Assembly: GCA_964513215.1 (NCBI GenBank)
Contig: CAZELU010000003.1
Coordinates: 17,032 to 81,031 of the forward strand
From: Casp-actino8 sp964513215
GTDB taxonomy: Bacteria > Actinomycetota > Acidimicrobiia > Acidimicrobiales > Ilumatobacteraceae
DNA: 64,000 bases
Direction of reading: 5' to 3'
Made by a program: the position numbers and the translations under genes. The notes beneath the pieces are model-generated. The model was not told the origin of the DNA. It worked only from the letters and a program-made list of their open reading frames with translations, and ran no database searches. Below are positions 1 through 8,826 of the stretch, piece after piece. How positions within the stretch are numbered: the first letter of the stretch is position 1; each line of letters begins with the position of its first letter.

Positions 1-18
1 CGAAGGGATGCATTCACC

Positions 19-2001
19 ATGACTGACTATCTCTTCTATCTGTTGCTCGGCAGTGGCGCCGGGGCGATCATCGCCACCTTCGGCCTCGGCCTGGTCGTCA
101 CGTATCAGGGCTCCGGCGTCGTGAACTTCGCGTACGGCGCAGTGGCGATGTGGAGCGCGTACACGTACGCCGAATTGCGCAACGGCGCCTACATCTTCCC
201 GATTCCTGGACTTCCCGATCGCTATCACTTCGGTGAGGACGTCGGCTATCGCTGGGCGATGATCCTCGCGCTTCTCACCGCAGTGCTCATGAGCCTGTTG
301 CTCTATGCATTGGTGTTCAAACCATTACGAAAAGCGCCCGCGTTGGCGAACGTGGTGGCCAGTATCGGCCTCATCATCGTCTTCATCAGCCTCATCGAGC
401 GTCGATTCGAAGACATGACCGCCATTCGCGTGACGCCGATCCTGCCGCGTGAGCCCGTGACTATCACCGGAGACCTGACGATTCCGCGCGATGGCCTGTG
501 GTTGGCCTTCATCGCTCTCGTCCTCACGGCCGCGTTGTGGGCGGCCGGGAAGTTCTTGCGGGTCGGCTTGGCCACCAAGGCGGCCGCCGAGAACGAGAAG
601 GGTGCAGTCCTCCTCGGATACTCGCCCGACTTCCTCGCCGGTCTCGGTGGTGTCGTGGCCTCGGTCGTCGGAGCCATCGTCGCCATCCTCGCTTCTCCGA
701 TGATCCAGTTGAACCCGAGCATCTTCACGTTCGGTTTTCTCATTCCGGCGCTCGGTGCCGCTCTCATCGGACGCTTCCGTTTGTTCTGGCCCACGCTCAT
801 CACCGGTCTGCTCATCGGCATGGTGCAGTCGATGTTCACCAAACTCCAGAACGACGTGAGTTGGTGGCCCGAGTACGGCGCTCGTGAGGGCTTGCCGTTC
901 CTGATCATCATCGTCACCATGGTGGTGCTCGGTGAGCGGTTGCCCGAGCGCGGATCGGTCAACAACTGGCGTCTGCCATCGGTACCGGTCGCGAAGTTGT
1001 CTGTGTTCTCGATCGGCTTTCCGTTCGTCATGGCCATTGCCGGGTTGGTCTTCCTCGGACCGCTGTGGCGAGCCGCGATCATGACCACGATCGTCGCCGC
1101 AGTGTTGGCTCTGTCGCTCGTGGTGCTCACCGGTTTCGGAGGCCAGACATCGTTGGCGCAGATGGCCTTTGCTGGTCTGGCCGGCTTTCTTCTCTCCAAG
1201 TTCGCGTCGCAGTACGACATCCCGTTCCCGCTGGCGCCGATCCTGGCCGCACTCGGCGCGACGGTCCTCGGCTTGCTGGTCGGACTACCAGCGCTCCGTG
1301 TGCGAGGCACCAATTTGGCCATCGTCACGCTCGCAGGCGGTGTGACCATCGCCGAGTTCGTGTTCAAGAACCCGAGCCTCATCGGCGACATCGAGAGCGG
1401 TGGCGCGAAAGTTCCCAATCCGGCTCTTGGTGACTGGGACTTCGGGTTGGTGTTCGGGACCAAGACCTCGCGTCCGATCTTCGGCATCTTCCTCGCCTGC
1501 ATCCTCTTGGTGCTCGCACTTCTCGTCGCCAATGTGCGTCGCTCGAGTTCGGGCCGCATCATGTTGGCGGTGCGCGGAAACGAGCGTGCGGCGGCAGCCA
1601 TCGGTATCAACGTCACGGGCGTCAAGATGCTCACCTTCGGCCTGTCGTCATTCATCGCCGGTGTGGGTGGAACTCTCATCGCGTACCGATTCGGAGCCGT
1701 GTCCGACTTGTCGTACGGCACCATGGCCTCGCTCACCGCGCTGTCGGTCGCGTACTTGGGTGGCATCACCAGCGTGAGTGGAGCGATCACGGCTGGAATC
1801 ACCGCCACCGCGGGCATCGCGTTCTACGGCATGTCGCAGGTGATCGGTTCACTCGGAACGTGGGAAGCCTTCATCGGTGGCGTGTTGTTGATCTTCACGG
1901 CCATTGCCAACCCCGAAGGAATCGCCGGTGCGATTCGTCAGCAGACGGCGATGGCCAAGGCCAAGAAGGAACGCGAGAAGGCCATTGCCGCGACGAGTTG
2001 A
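19..2001 (+). CDS. Fused branched-chain amino acid ABC transporter permease (LivH-LivM type)
   Basis: This 660-residue membrane protein carries two permease modules in one chain. Residues about 1-300 resemble LivH (N-terminal GLGLVVTYQGSGVVNFAYGA segment). Residues about 330-640 resemble LivM (LTGFGGQTSLAQMAFAGLAG segment, later RGNERAAAAIGINV). Each normally forms half of the inner-membrane pore of a HAAT-family importer for branched-chain amino acids, amides or similar solutes. The ATPase and binding-protein genes are not in the window and may lie upstream. A purine-rich AAGGGA sits about 10 nt before the ATG. The substrate cannot be read from sequence. The gene ends 10 bp from a convergent gene. 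Confidence 0.9.
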   Translation: MTDYLFYLLLGSGAGAIIATFGLGLVVTYQGSGVVNFAYGAVAMWSAYTYAELRNGAYIFPIPGLPDRYHFGEDVGYRWAMILALLTAVLMSLLLYALVFKPLRKAPALANVVASIGLIIVFISLIERRFEDMTAIRVTPILPREPVTITGDLTIPRDGLWLAFIALVLTAALWAAGKFLRVGLATKAAAENEKGAVLLGYSPDFLAGLGGVVASVVGAIVAILASPMIQLNPSIFTFGFLIPALGAALIGRFRLFWPTLITGLLIGMVQSMFTKLQNDVSWWPEYGAREGLPFLIIIVTMVVLGERLPERGSVNNWRLPSVPVAKLSVFSIGFPFVMAIAGLVFLGPLWRAAIMTTIVAAVLALSLVVLTGFGGQTSLAQMAFAGLAGFLLSKFASQYDIPFPLAPILAALGATVLGLLVGLPALRVRGTNLAIVTLAGGVTIAEFVFKNPSLIGDIESGGAKVPNPALGDWDFGLVFGTKTSRPIFGIFLACILLVLALLVANVRRSSSGRIMLAVRGNERAAAAIGINVTGVKMLTFGLSSFIAGVGGTLIAYRFGAVSDLSYGTMASLTALSVAYLGGITSVSGAITAGITATAGIAFYGMSQVIGSLGTWEAFIGGVLLIFTAIANPEGIAGAIRQQTAMAKAKKEREKAIAATS

Positions 2002-2011
2002 TACTCGCGTA

Positions 2012-2434
2012 TCAACTGCGTGAGCGCCAGATGTCTTCCGACCACAGGCTGCGCAATTCACCAGCGATGAAGTCGCTCGTCCAGCGCACCATGTCGGCCC
2101 ACGGAAACTCAGCGCTGGCCATTTCAGTGAACGCCATACCGGCGAGGATCAACTCGGCATCCTCGATGTGCACCACGAAATCGCGAGCCGGCTGATCGCG
2201 ATCGCTCGCCGACAGCGGATCGGCTTCAGTCATTCCGAAACTCTCGTCGGGCCACAACTCTTCGATGCGGCCTTCGAGCGACATGATCTCGTCGAGACGC
2301 CAGGATCGAGCGCCCCAGCCGGTGTCTTCTCCACCGAACATCACCAACTGATCGCTCATGATGCCGAGAATCTGTCGGATCGCTGAGGCGGCATCGCGTT
2401 CGAGTTGCATCACCCGGGGTTCGGTGGAAGCCAT
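2012..2434 (-). CDS. Hypothetical protein, 140 aa
   Basis: This is a small acidic soluble protein of unknown function with no signal peptide or membrane segment. The reading frame stays open further upstream, but that part would overlap the divergent lipoprotein gene. I therefore start at the ATG beginning MASTEPRVMQLERD at 2434. The C-terminal half is rich in W, E and D (for example FPWADMVRWTSDFIAGELRSLW). It is convergent with the permease gene. I recognise no family. Confidence 0.55.
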   Translation of the reverse strand: MASTEPRVMQLERDAASAIRQILGIMSDQLVMFGGEDTGWGARSWRLDEIMSLEGRIEELWPDESFGMTEADPLSASDRDQPARDFVVHIEDAELILAGMAFTEMASAEFPWADMVRWTSDFIAGELRSLWSEDIWRSRS

Positions 2435-2513
2435 ACACGAGTTTCCCAGAGATCGTCCCCTTGGGACGAACGGCCCATTCATCGTCAAGACGACGTGACG
2501 ACATTCTCGCCTC

Positions 2514-3119
2514 ATGAAGACGCAACGACTGGTGCTGGTGGTGCTGACAGTGGTCGTGCTGGCCAACTGTGGAGGTTCGTCAGCCGAACCGATCGGACGA
2601 ATCGATCCGGTGTCGGACGAACCCCGACCGCCCATCGAGCAGGAATGGGATTCGCGAGCCACGACGACGTTGCCTCGGCCGCTGGTCGACCAGCCGCTGT
2701 CGGTCGAGTGGGGGTTCGCCGAGTTGATGGCCAAGCGAATCGACTGCAGCCGCGACCCCTGGAGCTGCGACATCGACGATCTGGCCGTGTCCGAGTCGCC
2801 CGCCCATCACGACCTCACCGAGGTCTATGAGCGCCGTCGCCGTTACGGCATCACGGCCTCGACGAAAGGTGCTCTCACGTACGAGGTCGACGCCGTTGAC
2901 GAGATCTCACCTGAACTGGCTCATGTGTCGGTGTGCATCAACGATGACGTGGTCCTCACGATGAGAGTTCCCGGCGGCGGACCGCCCGCGGTCCTCGACG
3001 AGTCCATCTCGAGTTATCGCATGGTCTTCGTGACACAGCGAACGACGACCGGTTGGCGTTGGGTCGAGTTCGAGACGATCGATCGAATCGTGGGGGTGGG
3101 TCTGTGCGACGCATCGTGA
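2514..3119 (+). CDS. Putative lipoprotein of unknown function
   Basis: The 201-residue protein begins MKTQRLVLVVLTVVVLANCGG, a lipoprotein-like signal peptide with Cys at residue 19. The -1 residue is Asn, so the lipobox is not ideal. The mature part has a proline/threonine-rich linker and then a compact domain with four Cys (IDCSRDPWSCDIDD, VCIND, GLCDAS). The ATG lies 6 nt after CATTCT (2502-2507), the spacing seen for leaderless genes here. The next gene starts inside its last 16 nt, so the two are probably co-expressed envelope proteins. The function is unknown. Confidence 0.6.
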   Translation: MKTQRLVLVVLTVVVLANCGGSSAEPIGRIDPVSDEPRPPIEQEWDSRATTTLPRPLVDQPLSVEWGFAELMAKRIDCSRDPWSCDIDDLAVSESPAHHDLTEVYERRRRYGITASTKGALTYEVDAVDEISPELAHVSVCINDDVVLTMRVPGGGPPAVLDESISSYRMVFVTQRTTTGWRWVEFETIDRIVGVGLCDAS

Positions 3120-3946
3120 ACAGACGGCTATGGGCTTCGATCGTCGGGTTTCTGACGACTTTCGTTCCGCTCGTCGACCACGCGTACGCGGGTGACGAGA
3201 CGTGGGCGGGATCGGGAGATGGAGAGATCTGGGCTGGTGTGCAGACGGGCACTCCCGAGTCGGCCGGAACATGGAACGGGGTGGCCTGCTCGTGGACGGT
3301 GGAGACCGCATACGACTCGAGCTTCGGTAGTGGATCTACGGCACCGATCACGATGGAGATCGACGGCATCGAGTACGTGCTCTACACGCGCACGTGTGGT
3401 TCGTCATGGTCGTCGGTATGGGTACCTCAGATCTCCGAAGCGCAACTCGCGCAGCAAGCATCAGCACTGGTTCGTGCGAGCATTCCGGCGCCGCGACTGC
3501 AGATGGCTCCCAACCCGAACTCGGCCGTGGTTCTCGTGTCCACGTGGTTCTGGGCCGACTCCACGTGGTGGCGTCCGGTGTCGGCGACAGCCTGGATCCC
3601 GACCCCTGACGGAGTGATCTGGGCCACGGCTACGGCGACGCCATCCACCCTCACGTTCGCTACCGAGGACTCGGTGGTGAATTCAGCGATCACCGAGTCG
3701 GTCACGTGTGCGGGACCCGGTCCGGATTGGAATCTCGGGTGGGGCGACGATCTCGATTCACCGTGCTCGTACGAATACCGCCATGCGTCGACGGCTCACC
3801 CGAGTGGACGCTTCGACGCACGAGCGTCGGTCGCTTGGTCGATCGAGTGGACGTCGAGCAGTGGCGCCGGAGGTTCGTTGCCGAGTTGGACGTCGACCAC
3901 GTCGATGTCGGTCAGGGTGCAGGAACTACACGCGCTGGTTCGCTGA
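3104..3946 (+). CDS. Secreted protein of unknown function
   Basis: The GTG at 3104 is chosen because a G-rich Shine-Dalgarno-like stretch precedes it and it yields a good Sec signal peptide: VRRIVNRR, a hydrophobic core, and a likely cut after DHAYA near residue 29. The 280-residue product has a W/S/T-rich mature region and Cys residues at WNGVACSW, TRTCG, VTCAG and SPCSY, suggesting two disulfides. It overlaps the upstream lipoprotein gene by 16 nt and the convergent transporter gene by 35 nt (3912-3946). No known domain is recognised. Confidence 0.6.
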   Translation: MRRIVNRRLWASIVGFLTTFVPLVDHAYAGDETWAGSGDGEIWAGVQTGTPESAGTWNGVACSWTVETAYDSSFGSGSTAPITMEIDGIEYVLYTRTCGSSWSSVWVPQISEAQLAQQASALVRASIPAPRLQMAPNPNSAVVLVSTWFWADSTWWRPVSATAWIPTPDGVIWATATATPSTLTFATEDSVVNSAITESVTCAGPGPDWNLGWGDDLDSPCSYEYRHASTAHPSGRFDARASVAWSIEWTSSSGAGGSLPSWTSTTSMSVRVQELHALVR

Positions 3947-4853
3947 TCTTCGGTACCTTCTGCGACCAGATCACACCGACGATCACGAGAACCGCTCCGA
4001 CGATCTGGATGGCGACGAGCGATTCGTCGAGGATCAACACGACCCAGATCAGAGTAAGCACGGGCTCGGTGGCGGCGACGAGTGCGGCCGGTGCTGGACC
4101 GAGATGTTTGACTCCGAGGAAGAAGGCTGTTCCGGAAATCACGGTGCTGATCACACCGAGAGCGATCATCGACCACACGTACTTCGGACCAGACGGTGCT
4201 TCGACGCCACCGGCACCCAGGGCGAAGATCGCCGCCAGGAGGAACGACCCGGTGAGTCCCCAGGCGGCGGCGACGAATCCGTCACCGCTGTTGTGGTGCG
4301 AGCCATCATCGGTTGGTTCGCTGGCCACGATGCGTTCGCTGAAGAGGATGTAGCACGCGTAGAGAAACGCGTTGCCGAGTGTGATGATCATGCCGATCAC
4401 GGCCGAGTCACCCGCGCCGTCGACCACCTCGGGAACGGTGAACGCGATTCCGAGCAGAGTGATGAAGACCGCCCACCACATGTGGCGAGTGGTGGGCTTG
4501 CCCATTACTCGCGCACCGATCGCGACCATGGCGGGATACGTGTAGCAAATCACGATGTAGAGAGCGCCGGGCAGGCGATCGAGTGATGCAAAGGCCAAGT
4601 AGGCGAGCAGACCGAACACCACACCGGCCGCGAATCGAGGGCGCCAGTCGACGGCGAGAGGAGATGGTCCGTATCCGCTCGCGCGACGAATCGCGACCAC
4701 CGCCCAGGCAACGGGTGCGGCAATCGCGAAGCGCCAGAAGAGAACGTCGGTGGTACCGAGTTGCTCGAGAACGTTCTTGCCGAAGACGGTGAACAGGGAA
4801 TAGGCGAGCGCGCTCACCAGCATCCACAGAATTCCTCGCTGTTTGGCCGACAC
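3912..4853 (-). CDS. EamA/DMT-superfamily transporter
   Basis: The 313-residue protein has about ten hydrophobic segments in two repeated halves, typical of EamA-domain drug/metabolite transporters. The N-terminus (RGILWMLVSALAYSLFTVFG) and the C-terminal repeat (FLGVKHLGPAPAALVAATEP) are characteristic. It probably exports a metabolite across the cytoplasmic membrane; the substrate is unknown. It starts with GTG and lies 12 bp downstream of the diguanylate cyclase gene on the same strand, so the two may be co-transcribed. A TAGCGT hexamer lies 9 nt before the start, slightly further than usual here. Its 3' end overlaps a convergent gene by 35 bp. Confidence 0.85.
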   Translation of the reverse strand: MSAKQRGILWMLVSALAYSLFTVFGKNVLEQLGTTDVLFWRFAIAAPVAWAVVAIRRASGYGPSPLAVDWRPRFAAGVVFGLLAYLAFASLDRLPGALYIVICYTYPAMVAIGARVMGKPTTRHMWWAVFITLLGIAFTVPEVVDGAGDSAVIGMIITLGNAFLYACYILFSERIVASEPTDDGSHHNSGDGFVAAAWGLTGSFLLAAIFALGAGGVEAPSGPKYVWSMIALGVISTVISGTAFFLGVKHLGPAPAALVAATEPVLTLIWVVLILDESLVAIQIVGAVLVIVGVIWSQKVPKISEPARVVPAP

Positions 4854-4865
4854 GAAGGAAAGACG

Positions 4866-6332
4866 CTACGCCATTTCGCGGTCGAACGAGTGGTTCGCTG
4901 TTCCAGCGAGAAGAAGGCGTTCGAACTCGAGCGCGGTCACCTCGTGATGAAGGAAGTGTCCTTGTTGGTGGGTGCACCCGAGTCCCAACAGCTCGCGACT
5001 CTGTTCGGCTGTTTCAACGCACACCGCTGACAGCGTGGCACCGAACTGCTCCGACACACGGCGTGCGGTCTCGACCTGGAGGCGATCGGACGGTCGACCG
5101 GAACCGATGGCGCGGCCATCGATTCGGACCTCGTCGATTGCAATGCTGTCGAGAGCGCGCAGGTCGGCATCGAGAACGTCGGTCAGACAGACGCGAGCAC
5201 CGCGCTCACGAAGCGCGTTCAGTGACCCGGCGGCTGCGTCGAGATCGTCGGTCACCGCTGTGGTGCACACATCGATGGTCAACCAATCGAGCGACGAAGA
5301 GCCGAACATGGTGACGATCCGATCGTCACGCCACGCCCGAGGGGCGCAGTGTTGCGGAAGGTTCACACGAAAACGGAATCCGTCGGCGAACGGCGACGAC
5401 AGCACGACGTCGATCAGGGGAGTGGCACCGCGAACAGCTGACTGGGTGAGTCGTTCGTACGAGTGAGCGTCGACCACCGATTCGAGGTACTCGGCCGCAC
5501 ACATGAGCGAACCGTCGTCGGCCAACCATCGGGCCAGAACTTCGGCACCGATCAGTCGGCGACTCTCGACATCGAACTCCGGTTGGAAGTATGGAATCGT
5601 TCGCGAATCGGCAATCGCTCGCCTCACGATGGTCTCGCGGCGGAGGTTCTCGTCTCGTTGGAGATGCTGATCACTCGTGATCGCCTCGATCCGATCACCA
5701 CCCCGCCGTTTGGCTTCACGCAACGCCGAATCGGCGAGTGCGAGCAAATGTGCTGGTGTCGACGACATCGAGGGTGCCATTGCGATCCCGATACTGATGG
5801 ACACGCGAATCATGCGGTCGCCCACCAGACACGGTGATCGCATTGCTCCGAGAATCGCCCGCGAGAGGATCTCGGTGCGATCGGCATCGAGAACGATGAC
5901 GAACTCGTCGCCTCCCAACCGGGCCACCGCCATCGTTCCGTCGGTCAGGTTCTCGAGGCGGCGTGCCACCTCTCCGATGAGCAGGTCACCAGCGTCGTGT
6001 CCGAAGCTGTCGTTCACGGCTTTGAAGCGATCGACGTCGCAGAACATGACGGCGAGATGTGGATTCGAGGCGAGTCGCTGCTCGATACATGCGATCAGCG
6101 CGGCCCGATTGAGCAGTCCGGTGAGCGGATCATGGGTCGCTCTGTGTTCCCAGTGACGAAGATCGTCGCGCAGCTGTTGCTGCTCGCTGATGGCCGACGA
6201 CAGACGACGCCGGTGCGCGACGAGACCCACGGCGAGTCCCGAGGTCGCGGCAACCGATAGCCAGAGCACGGCTTGGTATCGGTTGGCCTCAGGGCCGACT
6301 TGAGAAATTGGGTGTTCCGGGGGCTCTACCAT
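4866..6332 (-). CDS. Diguanylate cyclase with degenerate EAL domain (GGDEF-EAL)
   Basis: The order is a short N-terminus, one membrane segment (about 22-40), a GGDEF domain (about 65-225) and an EAL-like domain (about 240-480) in 488 residues. The cyclase domain looks active: HDPLTGLLNR and RLGGDEFVIVL are intact. No RxxD inhibitory site precedes GGDEF. The EAL half is degenerate: EAL is EVL, the DDFGTG loop reads TDVLDADL, and the EGVE glutamate region reads VCVET. It probably makes c-di-GMP and uses the EAL fold only for binding or regulation. I start at the ATG at 6332; longer in-frame sequence would overlap the divergent acyltransferase gene, whose start is 6 bp away. Confidence 0.82.
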   Translation of the reverse strand: MVEPPEHPISQVGPEANRYQAVLWLSVAATSGLAVGLVAHRRRLSSAISEQQQLRDDLRHWEHRATHDPLTGLLNRAALIACIEQRLASNPHLAVMFCDVDRFKAVNDSFGHDAGDLLIGEVARRLENLTDGTMAVARLGGDEFVIVLDADRTEILSRAILGAMRSPCLVGDRMIRVSISIGIAMAPSMSSTPAHLLALADSALREAKRRGGDRIEAITSDQHLQRDENLRRETIVRRAIADSRTIPYFQPEFDVESRRLIGAEVLARWLADDGSLMCAAEYLESVVDAHSYERLTQSAVRGATPLIDVVLSSPFADGFRFRVNLPQHCAPRAWRDDRIVTMFGSSSLDWLTIDVCTTAVTDDLDAAAGSLNALRERGARVCLTDVLDADLRALDSIAIDEVRIDGRAIGSGRPSDRLQVETARRVSEQFGATLSAVCVETAEQSRELLGLGCTHQQGHFLHHEVTALEFERLLLAGTANHSFDREMA

Positions 6333-6338
6333 TCGTTC

Positions 6339-7331
6339 ATGACGAGGCGACTCCGGTCGATCCCGGCTCTCGTGCTGGGGGCGATCCTGCTCACGGCGCT
6401 CGTGCCGGTGTGGCTCCCGAGTGCGCTGTTGGCCGATCTCCTGCGGGGTCGGCGTCGACTGCCCACCGTCCGCCTGCTGGCGTTCGCGGTGGCTTGGGCG
6501 TGGATCGAAACCGCCGGTGTGGGGGTGGCGGGCGTTTTGTGGCTCATCGGTCGAGGACGGCATCTGCCCTCCCACTACGGGCTTCAGCGCTGGTGGGCGG
6601 CCCGTCTCATCGGCGCGCTGCGCGTCACCTGCGGGGTTCGGGTGGTGGTCGAGAACCCCGAGGCCCTGCGCCCCGGCCCCACTCTGCTCCTCGCCCGCCA
6701 CGCCAGCCTGGCCGATTCGTTGGTGTCGGCCTATGCGATCTCCACGCACAGCCAGGTGAATCCGCGGTACGTGCTGAAGAAGGAATTGTTGGCCGATCCG
6801 TGCCTCGACATCGTCGGGAACCGCTTACCCAACCACTTTCTCGATCGCGGGGCGACCGACTCGGCTCCCGAACTGGCGGCGCTCGAACGCCTCGTGGCCG
6901 ACCTCGGCCCCGAGGGCGTCGGCGTGATCTTCCCCGAAGGCACCCGAGCCAATCCGAAGAAGCGGGCGTCGGCATTGGACAAGATCGGGTCGATCGACCC
7001 CGAACGGGCGGCGCGATTGGGATCGATGCAACATCTTCTCCCGCCTCGACCGGCTGGTGCGGCCGCCCTGTTGCGGGGCAATCCCAAGGCCGACGTCGTC
7101 CTGGCCTGGCACGTGGGCTTCGAAGGGTTCGACACGTTTGGCGGAATTCTGCGCGGTGTGGGCGACCCTCCCGCACCGGTGCGATTCGTCATGAAACGAG
7201 TCGCTCGATCCGAGGTTCCGGCCGCTACGGAGGCGAACATGAAGGTGTTCACCGAATGGCTCGACCGGCAGTGGCTCGATCTCGATGCCCAAGTCGGTCG
7301 AGCGCTCGACGAGAGGAGTCGCCATGGGTGA
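6339..7331 (+). CDS. Lysophospholipid acyltransferase family protein (PlsC-like)
   Basis: The 330-residue protein has an N-terminal hydrophobic region and a PlsC-type acyltransferase domain. Motif I is HASLAD (HX4D, catalytic His) and motif III is FPEGTR. These enzymes transfer acyl chains to lysophosphatidate or related lipids at the membrane. The ATG at 6339 lies 6 nt after TACCAT (6327-6332), supporting this start and a leaderless transcript. That hexamer contains the complement of the divergent cyclase gene's start codon. The next gene overlaps its 3' end by 8 nt, forming a two-gene unit. The acyl acceptor is unknown. Confidence 0.82.
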   Translation: MTRRLRSIPALVLGAILLTALVPVWLPSALLADLLRGRRRLPTVRLLAFAVAWAWIETAGVGVAGVLWLIGRGRHLPSHYGLQRWWAARLIGALRVTCGVRVVVENPEALRPGPTLLLARHASLADSLVSAYAISTHSQVNPRYVLKKELLADPCLDIVGNRLPNHFLDRGATDSAPELAALERLVADLGPEGVGVIFPEGTRANPKKRASALDKIGSIDPERAARLGSMQHLLPPRPAGAAALLRGNPKADVVLAWHVGFEGFDTFGGILRGVGDPPAPVRFVMKRVARSEVPAATEANMKVFTEWLDRQWLDLDAQVGRALDERSRHG

Positions 7332-8103
7332 CGTGATGTTGTGGTCAGCGGTGGCGATCGTGGTGCTGATGGTGTCCACCTGGATCGTCAGCGTGATCAT
7401 CCGCAACGCGTCGATCGTCGACATCGTGTGGGGCTTCGGATTCGTGGTCGTGGCCTGGGTGTCGCGCATCGTCGGCGATGGTGACGACGCCCGGCAGTGG
7501 TTGCTCACGATTCTCACGACCATCTGGGGTCTGCGGTTGGCGATCTACCTCGGTTGGCGCAACACCGGACACGGTGAGGACTATCGCTACCGCGCCATGC
7601 GCAAGCGATGGGGGCCACGTTTCCCGATCATCAGTCTGGTGACGGTGTTCGCATTGCAGGGCACGCTCATGTGGATCGTGTCGCTCGGTGTCCAGTTGGG
7701 ACAGGCCGACGACTCACCGTCGGTCGGACCTTTGGCCGTGATCGGAATCGTGGTGTGGTTGATCGGCTTCGTCTTCGAAGTCGTCGGCGACGCGCAACTC
7801 ACTCGTTTCAAGGCCGATCCGTCGTCGGCGGGCAAGGTGATGGATCGAGGACTGTGGCGATACACGCGGCATCCCAATTACTTCGGAGACGCATGTGTGT
7901 GGTGGGGTCTGGCCATCATTGCGGCCGAATCGGGCGGCGGAGCGTGGGGCTTGCTCGGTGCTCTCACGATGACGGTCCTTCTACGTCGCGTGTCGGGTGT
8001 GACTCTGCTCGAGCGTTCGCTCAAGAAGCGCCGTGAGGGTTATGCCGAGTACATCGCTCGCACGAGTCCCTTCTTTCCTCGTCCTCCGAAGAGCATCGGC
8101 TGA
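7324..8103 (+). CDS. DUF1295 / steroid 5-alpha-reductase-like membrane protein
   Basis: The 259-residue protein has several membrane segments and ends with the signature RYTRHPNYFGDACVWWG, shared by DUF1295 and the isoprenylcysteine methyltransferase/5-alpha-reductase fold. Such proteins are thought to be membrane oxidoreductases or methyltransferases acting on lipids or sterol-like molecules; the reaction here is unknown. The ATG at 7324 is supported by GAGAGGAG just upstream. It overlaps the acyltransferase stop, so a link to lipid modification is reasonable but inferred. Confidence 0.82.
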   Translation: MGDVMLWSAVAIVVLMVSTWIVSVIIRNASIVDIVWGFGFVVVAWVSRIVGDGDDARQWLLTILTTIWGLRLAIYLGWRNTGHGEDYRYRAMRKRWGPRFPIISLVTVFALQGTLMWIVSLGVQLGQADDSPSVGPLAVIGIVVWLIGFVFEVVGDAQLTRFKADPSSAGKVMDRGLWRYTRHPNYFGDACVWWGLAIIAAESGGGAWGLLGALTMTVLLRRVSGVTLLERSLKKRREGYAEYIARTSPFFPRPPKSIG

Positions 8104-8146
8104 CGAGAGGCGGTCCGCTTCGGGCCGGGCCATCTAGGGTGAGACG

Positions 8147-8797
8147 GTGACTTCGACGACCGCCGCCGCTCGCGAGCCGCGGTCGTTCACGTTTCGCTTC
8201 GTGTGTCTGCTCGCCAGCATCGGCGTCGTGGGCGTCGGTATCGCTCTGATGGTGTCGGCCGAACTCGGCGTCGCTCCGGCCGATGTTTTGAGCACGGGTG
8301 GAGCCGAACAACTCGACATCGGTGTGGGCACGATGGGTTGGATCTGCGGTGGTGTGTACACGTTGCTCGCCATCGCGCTCCGACGCCCTCCTCAGTGGGG
8401 GACGCTCCTCGGTGCCGTTCTGGTTGGCGTGGCGGTCAATCTGTCGCTCGAAGCGATTCCCGAACCCGACGCACTGGCGTGGCGAATTCCGATGATGCTG
8501 GTCGGGCTGGCTCTTCTCTACACCGCGATTTCAGTGGGGGTGTCGACGATGCTCGGCACCGGTCCGATCGAACTGATCATGCTCGGCTTGGCCGATCGTG
8601 GCTTGAACATGCAGGTCGCACGCTGGCTGATCGAAGCAGTGGTGTTCGTGGGTGGAGTGATCCTCGGTGGTCAGATCGGAGTCGGCACTCTGCTGTTCGT
8701 GGTGCTCACCGGACCAGTGCTCGCGCGCACGTTGCCACCGGTTGCCCGCTTCATGGGCACCACCGTGCTCGATGCTCCGCACGGGCTCGACGCCTGA
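8147..8797 (+). CDS. YczE/YitT-like integral membrane protein
   Basis: The 216-residue protein has about five hydrophobic helices. The segment around MVSAELGVAPADVLSTG, and its relative GVSTMLGTGPIELIMLG, fit the YczE/YyaS/YitT family of uncharacterised bacterial membrane proteins. The GTG start lies 6 nt after TAGGGT (8135-8140), so the message is probably leaderless. It follows the DUF1295 gene by 43 bp with its own apparent promoter. Confidence 0.7.
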   Translation: MTSTTAAAREPRSFTFRFVCLLASIGVVGVGIALMVSAELGVAPADVLSTGGAEQLDIGVGTMGWICGGVYTLLAIALRRPPQWGTLLGAVLVGVAVNLSLEAIPEPDALAWRIPMMLVGLALLYTAISVGVSTMLGTGPIELIMLGLADRGLNMQVARWLIEAVVFVGGVILGGQIGVGTLLFVVLTGPVLARTLPPVARFMGTTVLDAPHGLDA

Positions 8798-8826
8798 TGC
8801 GGCGCCCCGACTTCTTCGTGCTCCGA

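Noticed and set aside
303..1817. Long minus-strand open frame (about 504 codons) opposite the Liv permease gene
   Set aside because: It is antisense to a clear membrane protein; its product is Arg/Pro/Ser/Thr-rich with no domain, as expected from a shadow frame in GC-rich DNA.
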